DNA from: Streptomyces sp. S.PNR 29
GTDB taxonomy: Bacteria > Actinomycetota > Actinomycetes > Streptomycetales > Streptomycetaceae
NCBI RefSeq assembly: GCF_030386795.1
Contig: NZ_JANUQM010000008.1
Coordinates: forward strand, 1 to 64,000
Direction of reading: 5' to 3'
DNA length: 64,000 bases
Shown here: positions 16,660 through 25,861 of the stretch, one piece after another
How the letters are laid out: the number at the start of each line of letters is the position of its first letter
How positions within the stretch are numbered: position 1 is the stretch's first letter
Notes under the pieces: generated by a model
Told to the model about the DNA's origin: nothing
The model's database searches: none
The model's input: the letters and a program-made list of their open reading frames with translations, nothing else
Position numbers and translations under genes: made by a program

Positions 16660-17433
16660 ATGCAGTCACTTCCCTTGCGGGACCGGGCCTGGTTACGTCC
16701 GATACCCGGCCGCACCGGTCCGGCCGGGGCGCGCCTCTTCTGCTTTCCGTACGCGGGAGCCGGCGCCACGGTCTTCCGGGACTGGGGGCCGGGACTACCG
16801 GACGGAGTCGAAGCGCTGGCCGTCCAGCTTCCGGGCCGCGAAGACCGCTTCCGCGAACGGCCGGTCGCCGATCTCGACGAACTTCTGGACACGCTCGTCC
16901 CCGGACTGTCGCCGTTCCTGGACCGGCCCTTCGCCGTCTTCGGTCACAGCATGGGAGCCATCATCTGCTGGGAGCTGTGCCGACGGCTGCGCGACGAGCG
17001 GGGGATCGAGCCGTTCCGGATCTTCGTGTCCGGTTGCCGCGCGCTGCAGTTCCACGCGTCACGCACGCCCGGCGACGCCGGCCTCTCCGACACCGAACTG
17101 GTCGATGAGCTGGTCGCCCTCAACGGGACCCCGCAGCAGCTCCTGGACAACCCCGAGTTCCTCTCGCTCGTCCTTCCTGCCTTCCGGGCCGACCTGTCGC
17201 TCTTCGCCGGGTACGTCCACCGTCCGAGCGCTCCACTGACCTGCCCGGTGACGGTGTTCGGGGGCAGTGAGGACCCGCGGGTCGCCGTGGACCACCTCAA
17301 GGGGTGGGCGGATCTCACCACCGGTCCGTGCGACGTCCAGGTGTTTCCGGGCGGGCACTTCTTCCTCACCGACCAGCGGGCGGAGGTGCTGCAGAACATG
17401 AGTCGTGCTCTGGCCGAAAGGGGCGTCCGGTGA
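16660..17433 (+). CDS. Type II thioesterase
   Basis: A 257-residue alpha/beta hydrolase of the external thioesterase family that clears wrongly primed or stalled carrier proteins in PKS/NRPS systems. The triad is visible: Ser97 in GHSMGA, Asp205 in GSEDP and His233 in GGHFFL. The opening FCFPYAGAGA is typical of this family. It is followed directly by a condensation protein whose GTG start overlaps its stop. Leu12 is encoded by a TTA codon at 16693-16695, which suggests dependence on the bldA tRNA. Confidence 0.93.
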   Translation: MQSLPLRDRAWLRPIPGRTGPAGARLFCFPYAGAGATVFRDWGPGLPDGVEALAVQLPGREDRFRERPVADLDELLDTLVPGLSPFLDRPFAVFGHSMGAIICWELCRRLRDERGIEPFRIFVSGCRALQFHASRTPGDAGLSDTELVDELVALNGTPQQLLDNPEFLSLVLPAFRADLSLFAGYVHRPSAPLTCPVTVFGGSEDPRVAVDHLKGWADLTTGPCDVQVFPGGHFFLTDQRAEVLQNMSRALAERGVR

Positions 17434-18728
17434 GCGTCGAACGGACCGGTCCGGTCACCTGCGGGCAGTTGTCGGTACTGCGCTCCCTGGAGTCGTACGG
17501 GCCCACCGGCCAGACGGTGGCGAACCTGGTGAGTCTCTGGGACGTGCCGCCGGGCGCCGGCGTGGCCCACATCGTCGACGCCTGGCAGCACTTGGTCGCC
17601 GCACACGAATCGCTGCGGACCACCTACTCCACGGAGAACGGCAGACCTGTTCAGGTGGTCCGCGCCCCGCAGGCGGTGTCCGTCCCCTCGGTGGAGGTGG
17701 CGGAGGGCACCGAGGCGGCCACCAGGAAAACGGCCGCCGAATGGGCGGCGGAACCGATCGACATGTACGAAGGACCGCCCTGGCGCGCCTTCGTGGCGGT
17801 CCGCCAGGGAGTGCCGCTGTACCTGGTCACCGTCATCCACCACATCGCCGCCGACAACGGCGCCCTGCAGATCCTCAGACAGCAGTTCCACCAGCTCGTC
17901 GACGGCGACGTTCTCGAACCGCAGGTGCAACCCGTGGACCTGGCGCTCTCCCAGCAGACGGATAGCGAGATCGCGCGTGCCGTGGACCACTGGACCCGGC
18001 ACTGGGGCCCGTTCCTGCCGGAGGACCGGCACCAGGGCGATACCAGCACACGCCGACGCGCCACGATCTACAGCGTCGAGGGGTTGCGCGCCGCCCGCTC
18101 GGTCTCGCGGCGCACCGGCGTGTCGATCCAGTCGATCCTGCTCGCCGTGGGCGGCCTCGCACTCGCCCGGCTCAAACAGCGCGAGGAGATCACCTTCGGG
18201 CTCATGACGGCCAACCGGCTCCATGAGCCGTGGTCGTCGCTGGTGAGCTCCCTCAACCAGTGCGTGCCCCTGTCGGTGCGCATCGACGAGGACGCGCCGC
18301 CGGACCTGTTCCTGCGCGCCACCTACCAGGCCGGCATGAACGCCTACCTGCACGGATGCTTCGACGTCGATGCTCTCAAGGGCGAGCTGAACAGGACCGG
18401 GCACCACGAGACGGACCCGACCTACTTCTCCTCCCACTACAACTACCTCGGCAAGGGCGACGGCGAACCGCCCGTCGACTCACCCCTGCGGACGTCGGTC
18501 GCCTGGCGCACGTCCAGGCAGCGGATCGGCCCGAACTTCCATCTCGCCGTGGCGGTCGAACAGGGACTCTTCATCGGAGTGGGCGCCAGTACCGCGTTCC
18601 TGCCGGACGATCTCCCGGCGGTCCTCGCCGCCTCGATCGAGGGCGGGTTGATGACCCTCGCGGAAGAGCCCCCCGAGTCGCTGCGCAAGCTGCGGCTCGA
18701 TCCACGCCGCGACATCGGGAGGTCCTGA
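17430..18728 (+). CDS. Free-standing NRPS condensation domain
   Basis: A 432-residue condensation-domain protein with no attached A or PCP domain. The catalytic motif is intact: His137-His138-x3-Asp142 in VIHHIAADNG, with Asn in place of the usual Gly. The GTG at 17430 overlaps the thioesterase stop (GTGA), so the two are coupled. It is expected to form an amide (or ester) between two acyl groups on separate carrier proteins. With the other loose C proteins and carriers here it implies peptide bond formation in trans. The donor and acceptor cannot be assigned. Confidence 0.87.
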   Translation: MSVERTGPVTCGQLSVLRSLESYGPTGQTVANLVSLWDVPPGAGVAHIVDAWQHLVAAHESLRTTYSTENGRPVQVVRAPQAVSVPSVEVAEGTEAATRKTAAEWAAEPIDMYEGPPWRAFVAVRQGVPLYLVTVIHHIAADNGALQILRQQFHQLVDGDVLEPQVQPVDLALSQQTDSEIARAVDHWTRHWGPFLPEDRHQGDTSTRRRATIYSVEGLRAARSVSRRTGVSIQSILLAVGGLALARLKQREEITFGLMTANRLHEPWSSLVSSLNQCVPLSVRIDEDAPPDLFLRATYQAGMNAYLHGCFDVDALKGELNRTGHHETDPTYFSSHYNYLGKGDGEPPVDSPLRTSVAWRTSRQRIGPNFHLAVAVEQGLFIGVGASTAFLPDDLPAVLAASIEGGLMTLAEEPPESLRKLRLDPRRDIGRS

Positions 18729-18873
18729 CCCCTCAGAAGTCGACGCAGACACAGCGCTTGCTTCGCGTCATGCCGATGTCCTCCTCTCTTCCCGCTGCCC
18801 GCACGGCAGCGAACCGGGGCGGAACGAACGTCAAGCATTATTCGCAGGATCGAATCGGAGGGGAAGAGCAAGG

Positions 18874-20697
18874 TTGCAGAACGAAACGAAGGCACACGCC
18901 CGGCTCTGCGGACCTCCCCCCGACGGATTCCGTGCCCTGACCGATCCCGCGGTGCATCCGGGGACGCCGGACATCCGCAGCCCCCTGCGCTACATGTGGT
19001 GGCTGGTCGTCAGCCAGCGGAAGCGGGTTGTGGGCGGCGCGCTGCTGGGGAGCAGCTGGATGGTCGGGCTGATGCTGCCCCCGTACCTGCTCTCGCGGGC
19101 CATCGACGACGGATTGACCGCCGATGACAGCACGGCGCTCGTCACCTGGAGCGGCGCCCTTCTGGCCATCGGCGTGCTGAACGCCTGGCTGGCCATCATG
19201 CGGCACCGCACCATGACGAAGATCCGCATGGACGCGGCGTTCCGTTCGGTGCGCGTCGTGACGGAGCACGTGACCCGCCTCGGAGCCACGCTCCCGCGAC
19301 GCGTGTCGTCGGGAGAGGTGTTCACCATCGGCTTCGGCGACGTCGCGCAGATCGCCAACGTCCTCACCGTCACCGGCCCGGGCCTCGGTGCCGTCGTCGC
19401 CTATGCCGTCGTAGCCGTCCTGCTGCTGGCCATCTCCCCGCTGCTGGCCCTGCTCGTCCTGCTCGGTGTGCCGGTGCTGGCCGTCCTGGTCGGTCCGCTG
19501 CTGGGCCGGCTGCGCGGGGCGGAGTCGACCTACCGCGACCACTCCGGACGCCTCGCCTCCCGTCTGATCGACATGACCGAAGGGCTGCGCGTGCTCAACG
19601 GCATCGGCGGCAAGCACGTCTATGCCGAGCGCTATCGCCGTCACTCGCAGACGCTGAGGACCGAGGGCTACCGCGTCGGTGCCATGACCAGCTGGGTCCA
19701 GGCGCTCGGCGTCGGACTCCCGGCCGTGTTCCTCGCGGCGGTGACGTGGGTGGCGGCCCGGCTGGCCGCCGAAGGCGCGATCACCGCGGGCGAACTCGTC
19801 TCGGTGTACGGCTATGCAGCGGTGCTCGTGGTGCCGGTCTCGTTCTTCATCGAAGGGGCGTACGACCTGAGCCACGGTGTGGTGGCGGGACGCCGGCTCA
19901 TCCGCTTCCTGGCCCTCGAACCGCATGCGGCCGACCCCGCGGCCGGCCTGGACGGGCCCGAGGAGAGCGCCACGCTGCACGATCCCGCCTCCGGTGTTCA
20001 GGTGCGGCCCGGACAGTTCACCGCCCTGGTCAGCGCCCGTTCCGCGGACTCCGCGGCCGTGGTGGAACGGCTCGGCCGTTTCACCGAGTCGGACGCCACC
20101 TGGGGCGGCATCCCCCTGGCGCAGATCGCGCTGCGCCAGATCCGGGAACGCATCCTGGTCGCCGACAACGAGGCCGCCCTCTTCCCCGGCACCCTGCTCG
20201 ACGTCATCGGCGGACGCTCGCAGCGGGAGCGGGAAGCCGTGGAGCGCGCGGTCGACGCCGCGATGGTCCGCGACATCGTGCTGGGGCTCACCGACGGGTT
20301 CGACTCCCGCGTCCAGGCAGGCGGCCGCAACCTCTCCGGGGGCCAGCGCCAGCGTGTTCGCCTGGCTCGGGCGCTGCTCGCCGAACCGGAGGTGCTCATG
20401 GCCATGGAACCCACGTCGGCGGTGGACGCGCACACCGAGGCGGCCATCGCGGCACGGCTGTACGCCTACCGGGAAGGGCGCACGACACTGGTGACCACCA
20501 CCTCGCCGCTGCTTCTCGACCGAGCGGACGTCGTCTGCTACCTCGTCGACGGACGGCTGGCCGCCGCCGGACGCCACAGCCAGCTCCTGGCCACGCAGCC
20601 CGAGTACCGGCGGCTCGTCTCCCGGGGACTGGACGAACCTCCCGGCGGCACCGTGAGCGATCCGGCCAGCCACAAGGCGCAGGAGACGGTGCGATGA
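18874..20697 (+). CDS. ABC exporter half-transporter, degenerate ATP site
   Basis: A 607-residue type-I exporter half with about six membrane segments (residues about 45-320) and a C-terminal nucleotide-binding domain. The Walker A position reads VSARSADSA, with no GxxGxGK[ST], and the Walker B strand reads LMAMEPTSAVD, so the Asp before the glutamate is lost. The signature LSGGQRQR is canonical. This is the non-catalytic partner in a heterodimer with the next gene. The start is the TTG at 18874 behind GGAGGGGAAGAG. It overlaps the partner gene by ATGA. The likely role is export of the cluster product or self-resistance (inference from context). Confidence 0.9.
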   Translation: MQNETKAHARLCGPPPDGFRALTDPAVHPGTPDIRSPLRYMWWLVVSQRKRVVGGALLGSSWMVGLMLPPYLLSRAIDDGLTADDSTALVTWSGALLAIGVLNAWLAIMRHRTMTKIRMDAAFRSVRVVTEHVTRLGATLPRRVSSGEVFTIGFGDVAQIANVLTVTGPGLGAVVAYAVVAVLLLAISPLLALLVLLGVPVLAVLVGPLLGRLRGAESTYRDHSGRLASRLIDMTEGLRVLNGIGGKHVYAERYRRHSQTLRTEGYRVGAMTSWVQALGVGLPAVFLAAVTWVAARLAAEGAITAGELVSVYGYAAVLVVPVSFFIEGAYDLSHGVVAGRRLIRFLALEPHAADPAAGLDGPEESATLHDPASGVQVRPGQFTALVSARSADSAAVVERLGRFTESDATWGGIPLAQIALRQIRERILVADNEAALFPGTLLDVIGGRSQREREAVERAVDAAMVRDIVLGLTDGFDSRVQAGGRNLSGGQRQRVRLARALLAEPEVLMAMEPTSAVDAHTEAAIAARLYAYREGRTTLVTTTSPLLLDRADVVCYLVDGRLAAAGRHSQLLATQPEYRRLVSRGLDEPPGGTVSDPASHKAQETVR

Positions 20698-22484
20698 GCC
20701 ATTCCACCCCCTCCGACGGAACGCTTCTGGTGGCCGATCGGCCGCGGACGCTGCGCGCGGCCCGCGCTCTGGTACGTCAGGACCGAGGGGCCTTCATCGC
20801 CATGCTGCTCCTCAACGCGCTGGCGGTCGGGGCGGGCCTGGTCGGGCCCTGGCTCCTCGGCCGGATCATCGACGAGGTGCACAACGGCGCGGGAGTCGGC
20901 ACGGTGGACCGGCTGGCAGCGCTGATCCTGATCTCTTCGCTGGCCCAGTTGCTGCTCGTCCGCTACGCGCGCCGGGTGGGACACCGCTTCGGCGAACGGA
21001 CGCTCGCCCGCGTACGCGAGCGCTTCGTCGACCGGATCCTGGCTCTCCCCGTCCCCGCGGTGGAGCGGGTCGGCACCGGCGATCTGGCGGTCCGCGGCAC
21101 CGCCGACATCAGCGCGGTCGGCACGGCCCTGCGCGATGCCGGCCCGGACGTGTTCATCGCCTCGCTCCAGGTACCGCTCATCCTCGGTGCCGTCTTCCTG
21201 GCCAGTCCGTTGCTCGGGGTGTGCGGCGTCGTCGGACTCGCCGGCATCGCGGTCGCCGTGCCCTGGTACCTGCGGCGCGCCCACACCGCCTACCTGGCGG
21301 AGGGCGAGGCCAACTCGGCTCTGGCCGAGCAGCTGTCCGCGGCCGCCGCCGGAGCGCGCACCATCGAGGCGTTCCGGCTGGAGCAACGGCAGGTCTCGCA
21401 ATGCCTCGAAGCCGTCGACACCTGCTGCCGGACTCGCATGCGGACGCTGTACCTGCGCTCGGTGCTGTTCCCGGCCGTCGACGTCTCCTACGTCATCCCC
21501 GTGGTCGGCGTCCTCCTGCTGGGCAGCGTGCTGCACCAGAACGGAATGGTCAGCCTGGGCGCGCTGACCGCCTCGGCCCTGTGGCTGCGCCAGCTCTCCC
21601 AGCCACTGGACACGCTCCTGCAGTGGCTGGAACTCCTGCAGCGCAGCGGAGCCTCGTTCTCCCGCGTGGAGGGCGTCGGCATGCTGCTCGACGCACGGGA
21701 GCCGTCCGCACCCGCCGAGCCCGACCGGGAGCCGGCCGACGACCGTATCGAGTTGTCGGGCGTGCGCTACTCCTACGACGGCGTGCACGATGTGGTGCGG
21801 GACGTCGATCTCACCGTACGGCCCGGTGAACGGCTCGTCCTGGTGGGGCCGTCCGGAGCGGGCAAAAGCACCCTGAGCAGACTGCTCGCCGGCATCGACA
21901 GGCCGGACAGCGGGTCGGTACGGGTCGGCGGAGTCTCTCTGTCCGCTCTGCCGCCGGAGCTGCTGCGCCGCCAGATCGTCCTGGTCACCCAGGAACACCA
22001 CGTGTTCATGGGAACCTTGCGCGACAACCTGTCCATGGCAGCGCCCACCGCGACGGACGCCGAACTCCTCCGAGCCCTCGAAGCGGTCGGCTGCGACTGG
22101 GCCGCGCAGTTGCCCGACGGCCTGGACACGGAGCTCGGGGCGGGCGGGCACCACCTCGACGGAGCGCAGGCGCAGCAACTGAGCCTGGCCCGGGTGCTGC
22201 TGGCCGGCCCCCACACGCTGATTCTCGACGAGGCGACGGCACTGCTCGACCCGCGAACCGCGCGACACACCGAGCGCACCCTGGCCGCGGTGCTGGAAGG
22301 GCGGACGGTCATCGCCGTCGCCCACCGCCTGCACACCGCCCAGGACGCCGACCGGGTGGCGGTGATGGAGGAGGGCCGGCTCACCGAACTGGGCGGCCAC
22401 GACGAACTCGTGGCCGCGGACGGTGCGTACGCCGGCCTCTGGCGTTCCTGGCACGGCCGGTCGGCGGAGGTGTCCTCCTCGTGA
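20694..22484 (+). CDS. ABC exporter half-transporter, canonical Walker motifs
   Basis: A 596-residue membrane-plus-NBD half-transporter. Walker A is GPSGAGKST and Walker B is LILDEATALLD, both intact, but the signature motif is LDGAQAQQ instead of LSGGQ. This is the mirror image of the defect in the preceding gene, so the heterodimer should keep one good ATP site, built from this Walker pair and the partner's LSGGQ. The ATG at 20694 sits in the ATGA overlap with the previous stop. It probably exports the product of the cluster. Confidence 0.92.
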   Translation: MSHSTPSDGTLLVADRPRTLRAARALVRQDRGAFIAMLLLNALAVGAGLVGPWLLGRIIDEVHNGAGVGTVDRLAALILISSLAQLLLVRYARRVGHRFGERTLARVRERFVDRILALPVPAVERVGTGDLAVRGTADISAVGTALRDAGPDVFIASLQVPLILGAVFLASPLLGVCGVVGLAGIAVAVPWYLRRAHTAYLAEGEANSALAEQLSAAAAGARTIEAFRLEQRQVSQCLEAVDTCCRTRMRTLYLRSVLFPAVDVSYVIPVVGVLLLGSVLHQNGMVSLGALTASALWLRQLSQPLDTLLQWLELLQRSGASFSRVEGVGMLLDAREPSAPAEPDREPADDRIELSGVRYSYDGVHDVVRDVDLTVRPGERLVLVGPSGAGKSTLSRLLAGIDRPDSGSVRVGGVSLSALPPELLRRQIVLVTQEHHVFMGTLRDNLSMAAPTATDAELLRALEAVGCDWAAQLPDGLDTELGAGGHHLDGAQAQQLSLARVLLAGPHTLILDEATALLDPRTARHTERTLAAVLEGRTVIAVAHRLHTAQDADRVAVMEEGRLTELGGHDELVAADGAYAGLWRSWHGRSAEVSSS

Positions 22485-22509
22485 TCCGTCTACAGCAGGG
22501 GAGCAGCTG

Positions 22510-22857
22510 ATGGGCGCGGAAGACCTCGTGCCGGAGGAAGGCACCGGCGAGGAGAAGGTGCTGCGGCGGCTGTTCGCCGAGATCCTCGGCGTGGCATCCG
22601 TCGGGCCGGACGACAGCTTCGTCGCACTGGGCGGCGACAGCGTCGCCATCATGCGCCTGGTCGCCCGGGCCCGTGAGGCAGGCCTGGAGATCGGCGTCCA
22701 GGACGTCTTCGAGTCCGGGACGGTCAGCGCGCTGGCCGCCGCGGCACGGGCCGCCGGGAACCGGACGGCCGAGACGCCCGGCGCCGGGCCCGCCCCGGGC
22801 ATGGAGCCGCTCAGCCAGGAGGAACTCGACGACATCGAAGCGGAGATGAAGAGGTAG
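22510..22857 (+). CDS. Free-standing peptidyl carrier protein
   Basis: A 115-residue carrier protein. Ser44 in LGGDSVAI is the phosphopantetheine site. It is followed by a Pro/Ala/Gly-rich linker and an acidic end (LDDIEAEMKR) that could be a docking tail. The ATG at 22510 follows GGGGAGCAG. The C-PCP gene starts 2 nt after its stop. As a discrete PCP it must be loaded by a separate adenylating enzyme and used by a separate C protein. Confidence 0.9.
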   Translation: MGAEDLVPEEGTGEEKVLRRLFAEILGVASVGPDDSFVALGGDSVAIMRLVARAREAGLEIGVQDVFESGTVSALAAAARAAGNRTAETPGAGPAPGMEPLSQEELDDIEAEMKR

Positions 22858-22859
22858 CC

Positions 22860-24503
22860 ATGTCCGACGCGGCCATCGAGGACGTCCTCCCCGTCACACC
22901 ACTGCAGGAAGGTCTCTACTTCGAGTGGTTGTACAGAGACGGTGAGCAGGCTTCGTATGTGCTCCAGGACACCCTGGAGTTCGAGGGGCCGCTCGACGCC
23001 GACCGGCTGGCCGGCGCCGCGACGGCCGTGTTCGCCCGGCACCCCGCGCTGCGTGCGGGGTTCTGGATGCGCCCGAGGACGGGGCAGCTCGTGCAGGTCG
23101 TGGGCAAGGCCGCGGAGCCGACCCTGACCACCGTGGACCTCACCGGTGCGGAAGCAGCGCGCCGCGACACCGAGCTGAGGGAGCTGCTGGCCGGCGAACT
23201 GCGCCGACGGCACGACCTCGCCAAGCCGCCACTGCTGCGGGGCGTGCTGGTCAGGCTGGGCCCCGAACACCACGTACTGGCCCTGACCTACCACCACATC
23301 CTCCTGGACGGCTGGTCGAGCTCCTTGCTGCTCAAGGAGATCATCGACGGGTACGACCGGTCGCTCACCCCTGCGGAGGCGGCCGCCGCCCCCAACCCCT
23401 ACCGGGCGTACGGCGCGTGGCTGGCGAGCCGGGACCGCGCGGCGGCCGAAGCGGCCTGGCGCGACCACCTGTCCGGCTTCCGCCCCGGCAGCCGCCTGGC
23501 GCCGGGCACGGCCGGCAACACCGCGCTCGACGCCCGCCACCTGACGCGCCGGATGGACCGGCGGGCCACCGAGCGCCTGCGTGCCCTGGCACGTGCGGAC
23601 TCCCTGACGCTCAACACGCTCGTCCAGACGGCCTGGGGTCTGCTGCTGGGCCGGCTCCGGGGCAGTGACGACGTGGTCATCGGCAGGACGGTCGGCGGAC
23701 GGCCCGCCGAGCTCCCCGGGAGCGACAGCATGATCGGAATGTTCGCGAACACGGTCCCGGCGAGGATCCGCCTGGATCCGGACGAGACGCTGCGGGAGCT
23801 GTGCGGACGTCTGCAGCGCGAGCAGTCCCGGCTCGTCCGGCACGAGTTCATGGGACTGGGCGCCATCCAGCAGCTGTGCGGACAGCGGGACCTGTGCGAC
23901 ACGGGCTACGCCTTCCAGAACCTTCCCGGCACGGCCCGGCGGCCACCCGATCGTGACGACGGGTTGCGGATCACACCCGGTGGCGACAACACCCCCCACT
24001 ACCCACTGGCGTTGATGGCGTTCCCCGACGGGGAGGAGCTGACCACCCGGCTGACGTACGCCGGCAGCCTGTTCGAGGAAGCCGTGATGGAGAAGGTGGC
24101 CTCCGCCCTTCCCCTGGTGCTCGACCGGATCGCCGGTGACCCGCACACACGGGTCGGGGAGGTCGACGACCTCGACGTCGTCCCCCTGTTCCGCCCCGTG
24201 GACGAGCCGGCGCGCGGCCGGCGGGACGACGGAGCGGAGCTTCCGCAGGCCAAGGTGGCGGCAGCGCTCATCGGGCTGCTCTCCGAGATTCTCGACGTGC
24301 CGGAGACGCGCCTCGGGGCGGAGGACGACTTCTTCGAACTCGGCGGCGGGTCGCTGCAGGCGGCGCATCTGTCCATACAGGTCCGCCGGACCCTGGGCCT
24401 CGAACTCTCCGTGCGGCAGATCCTCGACAACCCGGTCATCGGCGACATGGCGCGAGCGTGCACGGACGCGGCGCCGGCGCCGAGCCGGGAACGGCGGGGG
24501 TGA
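22860..24503 (+). CDS. NRPS didomain C-PCP
   Basis: A 547-residue protein with an active-looking condensation domain (His145-His146-x3-Asp150-Gly in YHHILLDGWS; residues about 8-440) and a C-terminal PCP (Ser498 in ELGGGSLQA). It has no A domain, so the PCP must be charged in trans by one of the loading enzymes in the operon. The ATG at 22860 lies directly after the PCP stop, so tight coupling is expected. It probably joins the acyl group on an upstream carrier to the aminoacyl group on its own PCP. Confidence 0.9.
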   Translation: MSDAAIEDVLPVTPLQEGLYFEWLYRDGEQASYVLQDTLEFEGPLDADRLAGAATAVFARHPALRAGFWMRPRTGQLVQVVGKAAEPTLTTVDLTGAEAARRDTELRELLAGELRRRHDLAKPPLLRGVLVRLGPEHHVLALTYHHILLDGWSSSLLLKEIIDGYDRSLTPAEAAAAPNPYRAYGAWLASRDRAAAEAAWRDHLSGFRPGSRLAPGTAGNTALDARHLTRRMDRRATERLRALARADSLTLNTLVQTAWGLLLGRLRGSDDVVIGRTVGGRPAELPGSDSMIGMFANTVPARIRLDPDETLRELCGRLQREQSRLVRHEFMGLGAIQQLCGQRDLCDTGYAFQNLPGTARRPPDRDDGLRITPGGDNTPHYPLALMAFPDGEELTTRLTYAGSLFEEAVMEKVASALPLVLDRIAGDPHTRVGEVDDLDVVPLFRPVDEPARGRRDDGAELPQAKVAAALIGLLSEILDVPETRLGAEDDFFELGGGSLQAAHLSIQVRRTLGLELSVRQILDNPVIGDMARACTDAAPAPSRERRG

Positions 24504-24509
24504 GCGGCG

Positions 24510-25832
24510 TTGGACCCGATCACGACGGACACCGACATCCTCGCCCCCATGTCGGACCTGCAACGGCACTGGTGGGGCAGTGAGCGGCTGTTCCCGGATC
24601 CCGCTCTGGTGATGCCCACGATGGTGCGCGTTCGCGGACCGCTCGACGTGGAGGTGCTCGGAGCGGCGGTCAGAGCCGTTGCCCAGCGTCATGAGGCGCT
24701 GCGCACCAACTTCGGCAGGGTGGACGGCAAGCCGGTCCAGATCATCCGTCGCCGCCCCCTGGAGCCGATCACCTGGGCGCGTGACATCAGCGACGTACCG
24801 GAGCCCGAGCAGCCCGCCGCCCTCCGTGCGGCGGTGGCGTGCGAGCAGGGCAGCACCCTCGACCTCGCGCGCGATCCGCTGATGAAGCTCGGTGTCGTAC
24901 GCCGGGCGGAGAACGACTTCGTCCTCGCGCTGACCTTGCACCACATCATCGCCGACGGCTGGTCGGTGGACGTCCAGTGGCGGGACCTGTCACGGCAGTA
25001 CGCGCGCCTGCTGCGCGGCGGCCGGGAACCGGCGGACGGCCGGCCGCCCCGGATGCGTGACTGGGTCGCGCGGGAACAGCAGACCGCCCGCGGGCCGAAG
25101 GCGGCCACGGAGATCGCGTACTGGCGCCGGGTGCTGCGCGAGGTCCGCCCGGTCGGCATCCCCGGAGACCTCCCGGACGGCGACGCCCCCTCGCGACGCA
25201 GACCGTGCACCCGCACGTTCACCCTTCCCGAGGACCTCCGTGCCGCCCTGGCGGCATCGGCCAAGAGGTTCCGGGCGACCCCGCACATGATCACCATGGC
25301 CGCGTTCATGAAACTGCTGGCTCAGTACGCGCAGCGGCCGGACGTCGCGGTGATGACGCTGTTCAACCGCAGGTTGGTACCCGAGGTGGCGGACCTCATC
25401 GGGTGCGTCCTGAACTTCGCCGTGATCGCCGTCGCCGTGCCCCAGGACGGCGGGCCCGGCCCGCTCGTGCGCGCGGTCCGTTCCGCTCTCCTCGACGCCT
25501 ATGAGAACCAGGAGCTCTGCGCCCAGCGGATCTGGCGGGAGGCCGGGTTCTCGCCCGCCTCCGTGGACGTCATGTTCATCTTCGACCAGGACGGGCCGGC
25601 CAGAGAGCGGATCTTCCTCGGGGACGCCGCGCTCGAACCGTACGCCGAGGCGGAGGAGAACGAACGGGAACGGTACGGAGCCGGGGCTCCCGGCATCAAG
25701 TTCCGCCTCCGGCTCACGGGAGACAAGCTGACCGGCGCGATCGGGTACGACGCGAACCGCTACAGCCGGCCCTTCATCGACACCTTTCTCGACGCGTACG
25801 CCAGGTCGCTTTCGGAGACGGTCCTCGGCTGA
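24510..25832 (+). CDS. Free-standing NRPS condensation domain
   Basis: A 440-residue condensation-domain protein with an intact His144-His145-x3-Asp149-Gly motif (LHHIIADGWS). The start is the TTG at 24510, 6 nt after the preceding stop. It is the third condensation protein of the rightward operon and has no carrier or A domain of its own. It may act at an unusual step such as chain transfer to the PKS line or a final amide bond (inference). Its sequence differs clearly from the C protein at 17430, so the two are not duplicates. Confidence 0.85.
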   Translation: MDPITTDTDILAPMSDLQRHWWGSERLFPDPALVMPTMVRVRGPLDVEVLGAAVRAVAQRHEALRTNFGRVDGKPVQIIRRRPLEPITWARDISDVPEPEQPAALRAAVACEQGSTLDLARDPLMKLGVVRRAENDFVLALTLHHIIADGWSVDVQWRDLSRQYARLLRGGREPADGRPPRMRDWVAREQQTARGPKAATEIAYWRRVLREVRPVGIPGDLPDGDAPSRRRPCTRTFTLPEDLRAALAASAKRFRATPHMITMAAFMKLLAQYAQRPDVAVMTLFNRRLVPEVADLIGCVLNFAVIAVAVPQDGGPGPLVRAVRSALLDAYENQELCAQRIWREAGFSPASVDVMFIFDQDGPARERIFLGDAALEPYAEAEENERERYGAGAPGIKFRLRLTGDKLTGAIGYDANRYSRPFIDTFLDAYARSLSETVLG

Positions 25833-25861
25833 GGAGACCGGAGAAGGGAGATCCACCTCTC

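Noticed and set aside
20538..24944. A 1468-codon minus-strand open frame under the exporter, PCP and C genes.
   Set aside because: The + strand carries well-conserved ABC and condensation motifs with coupled starts. The minus frame has no recognisable domain.
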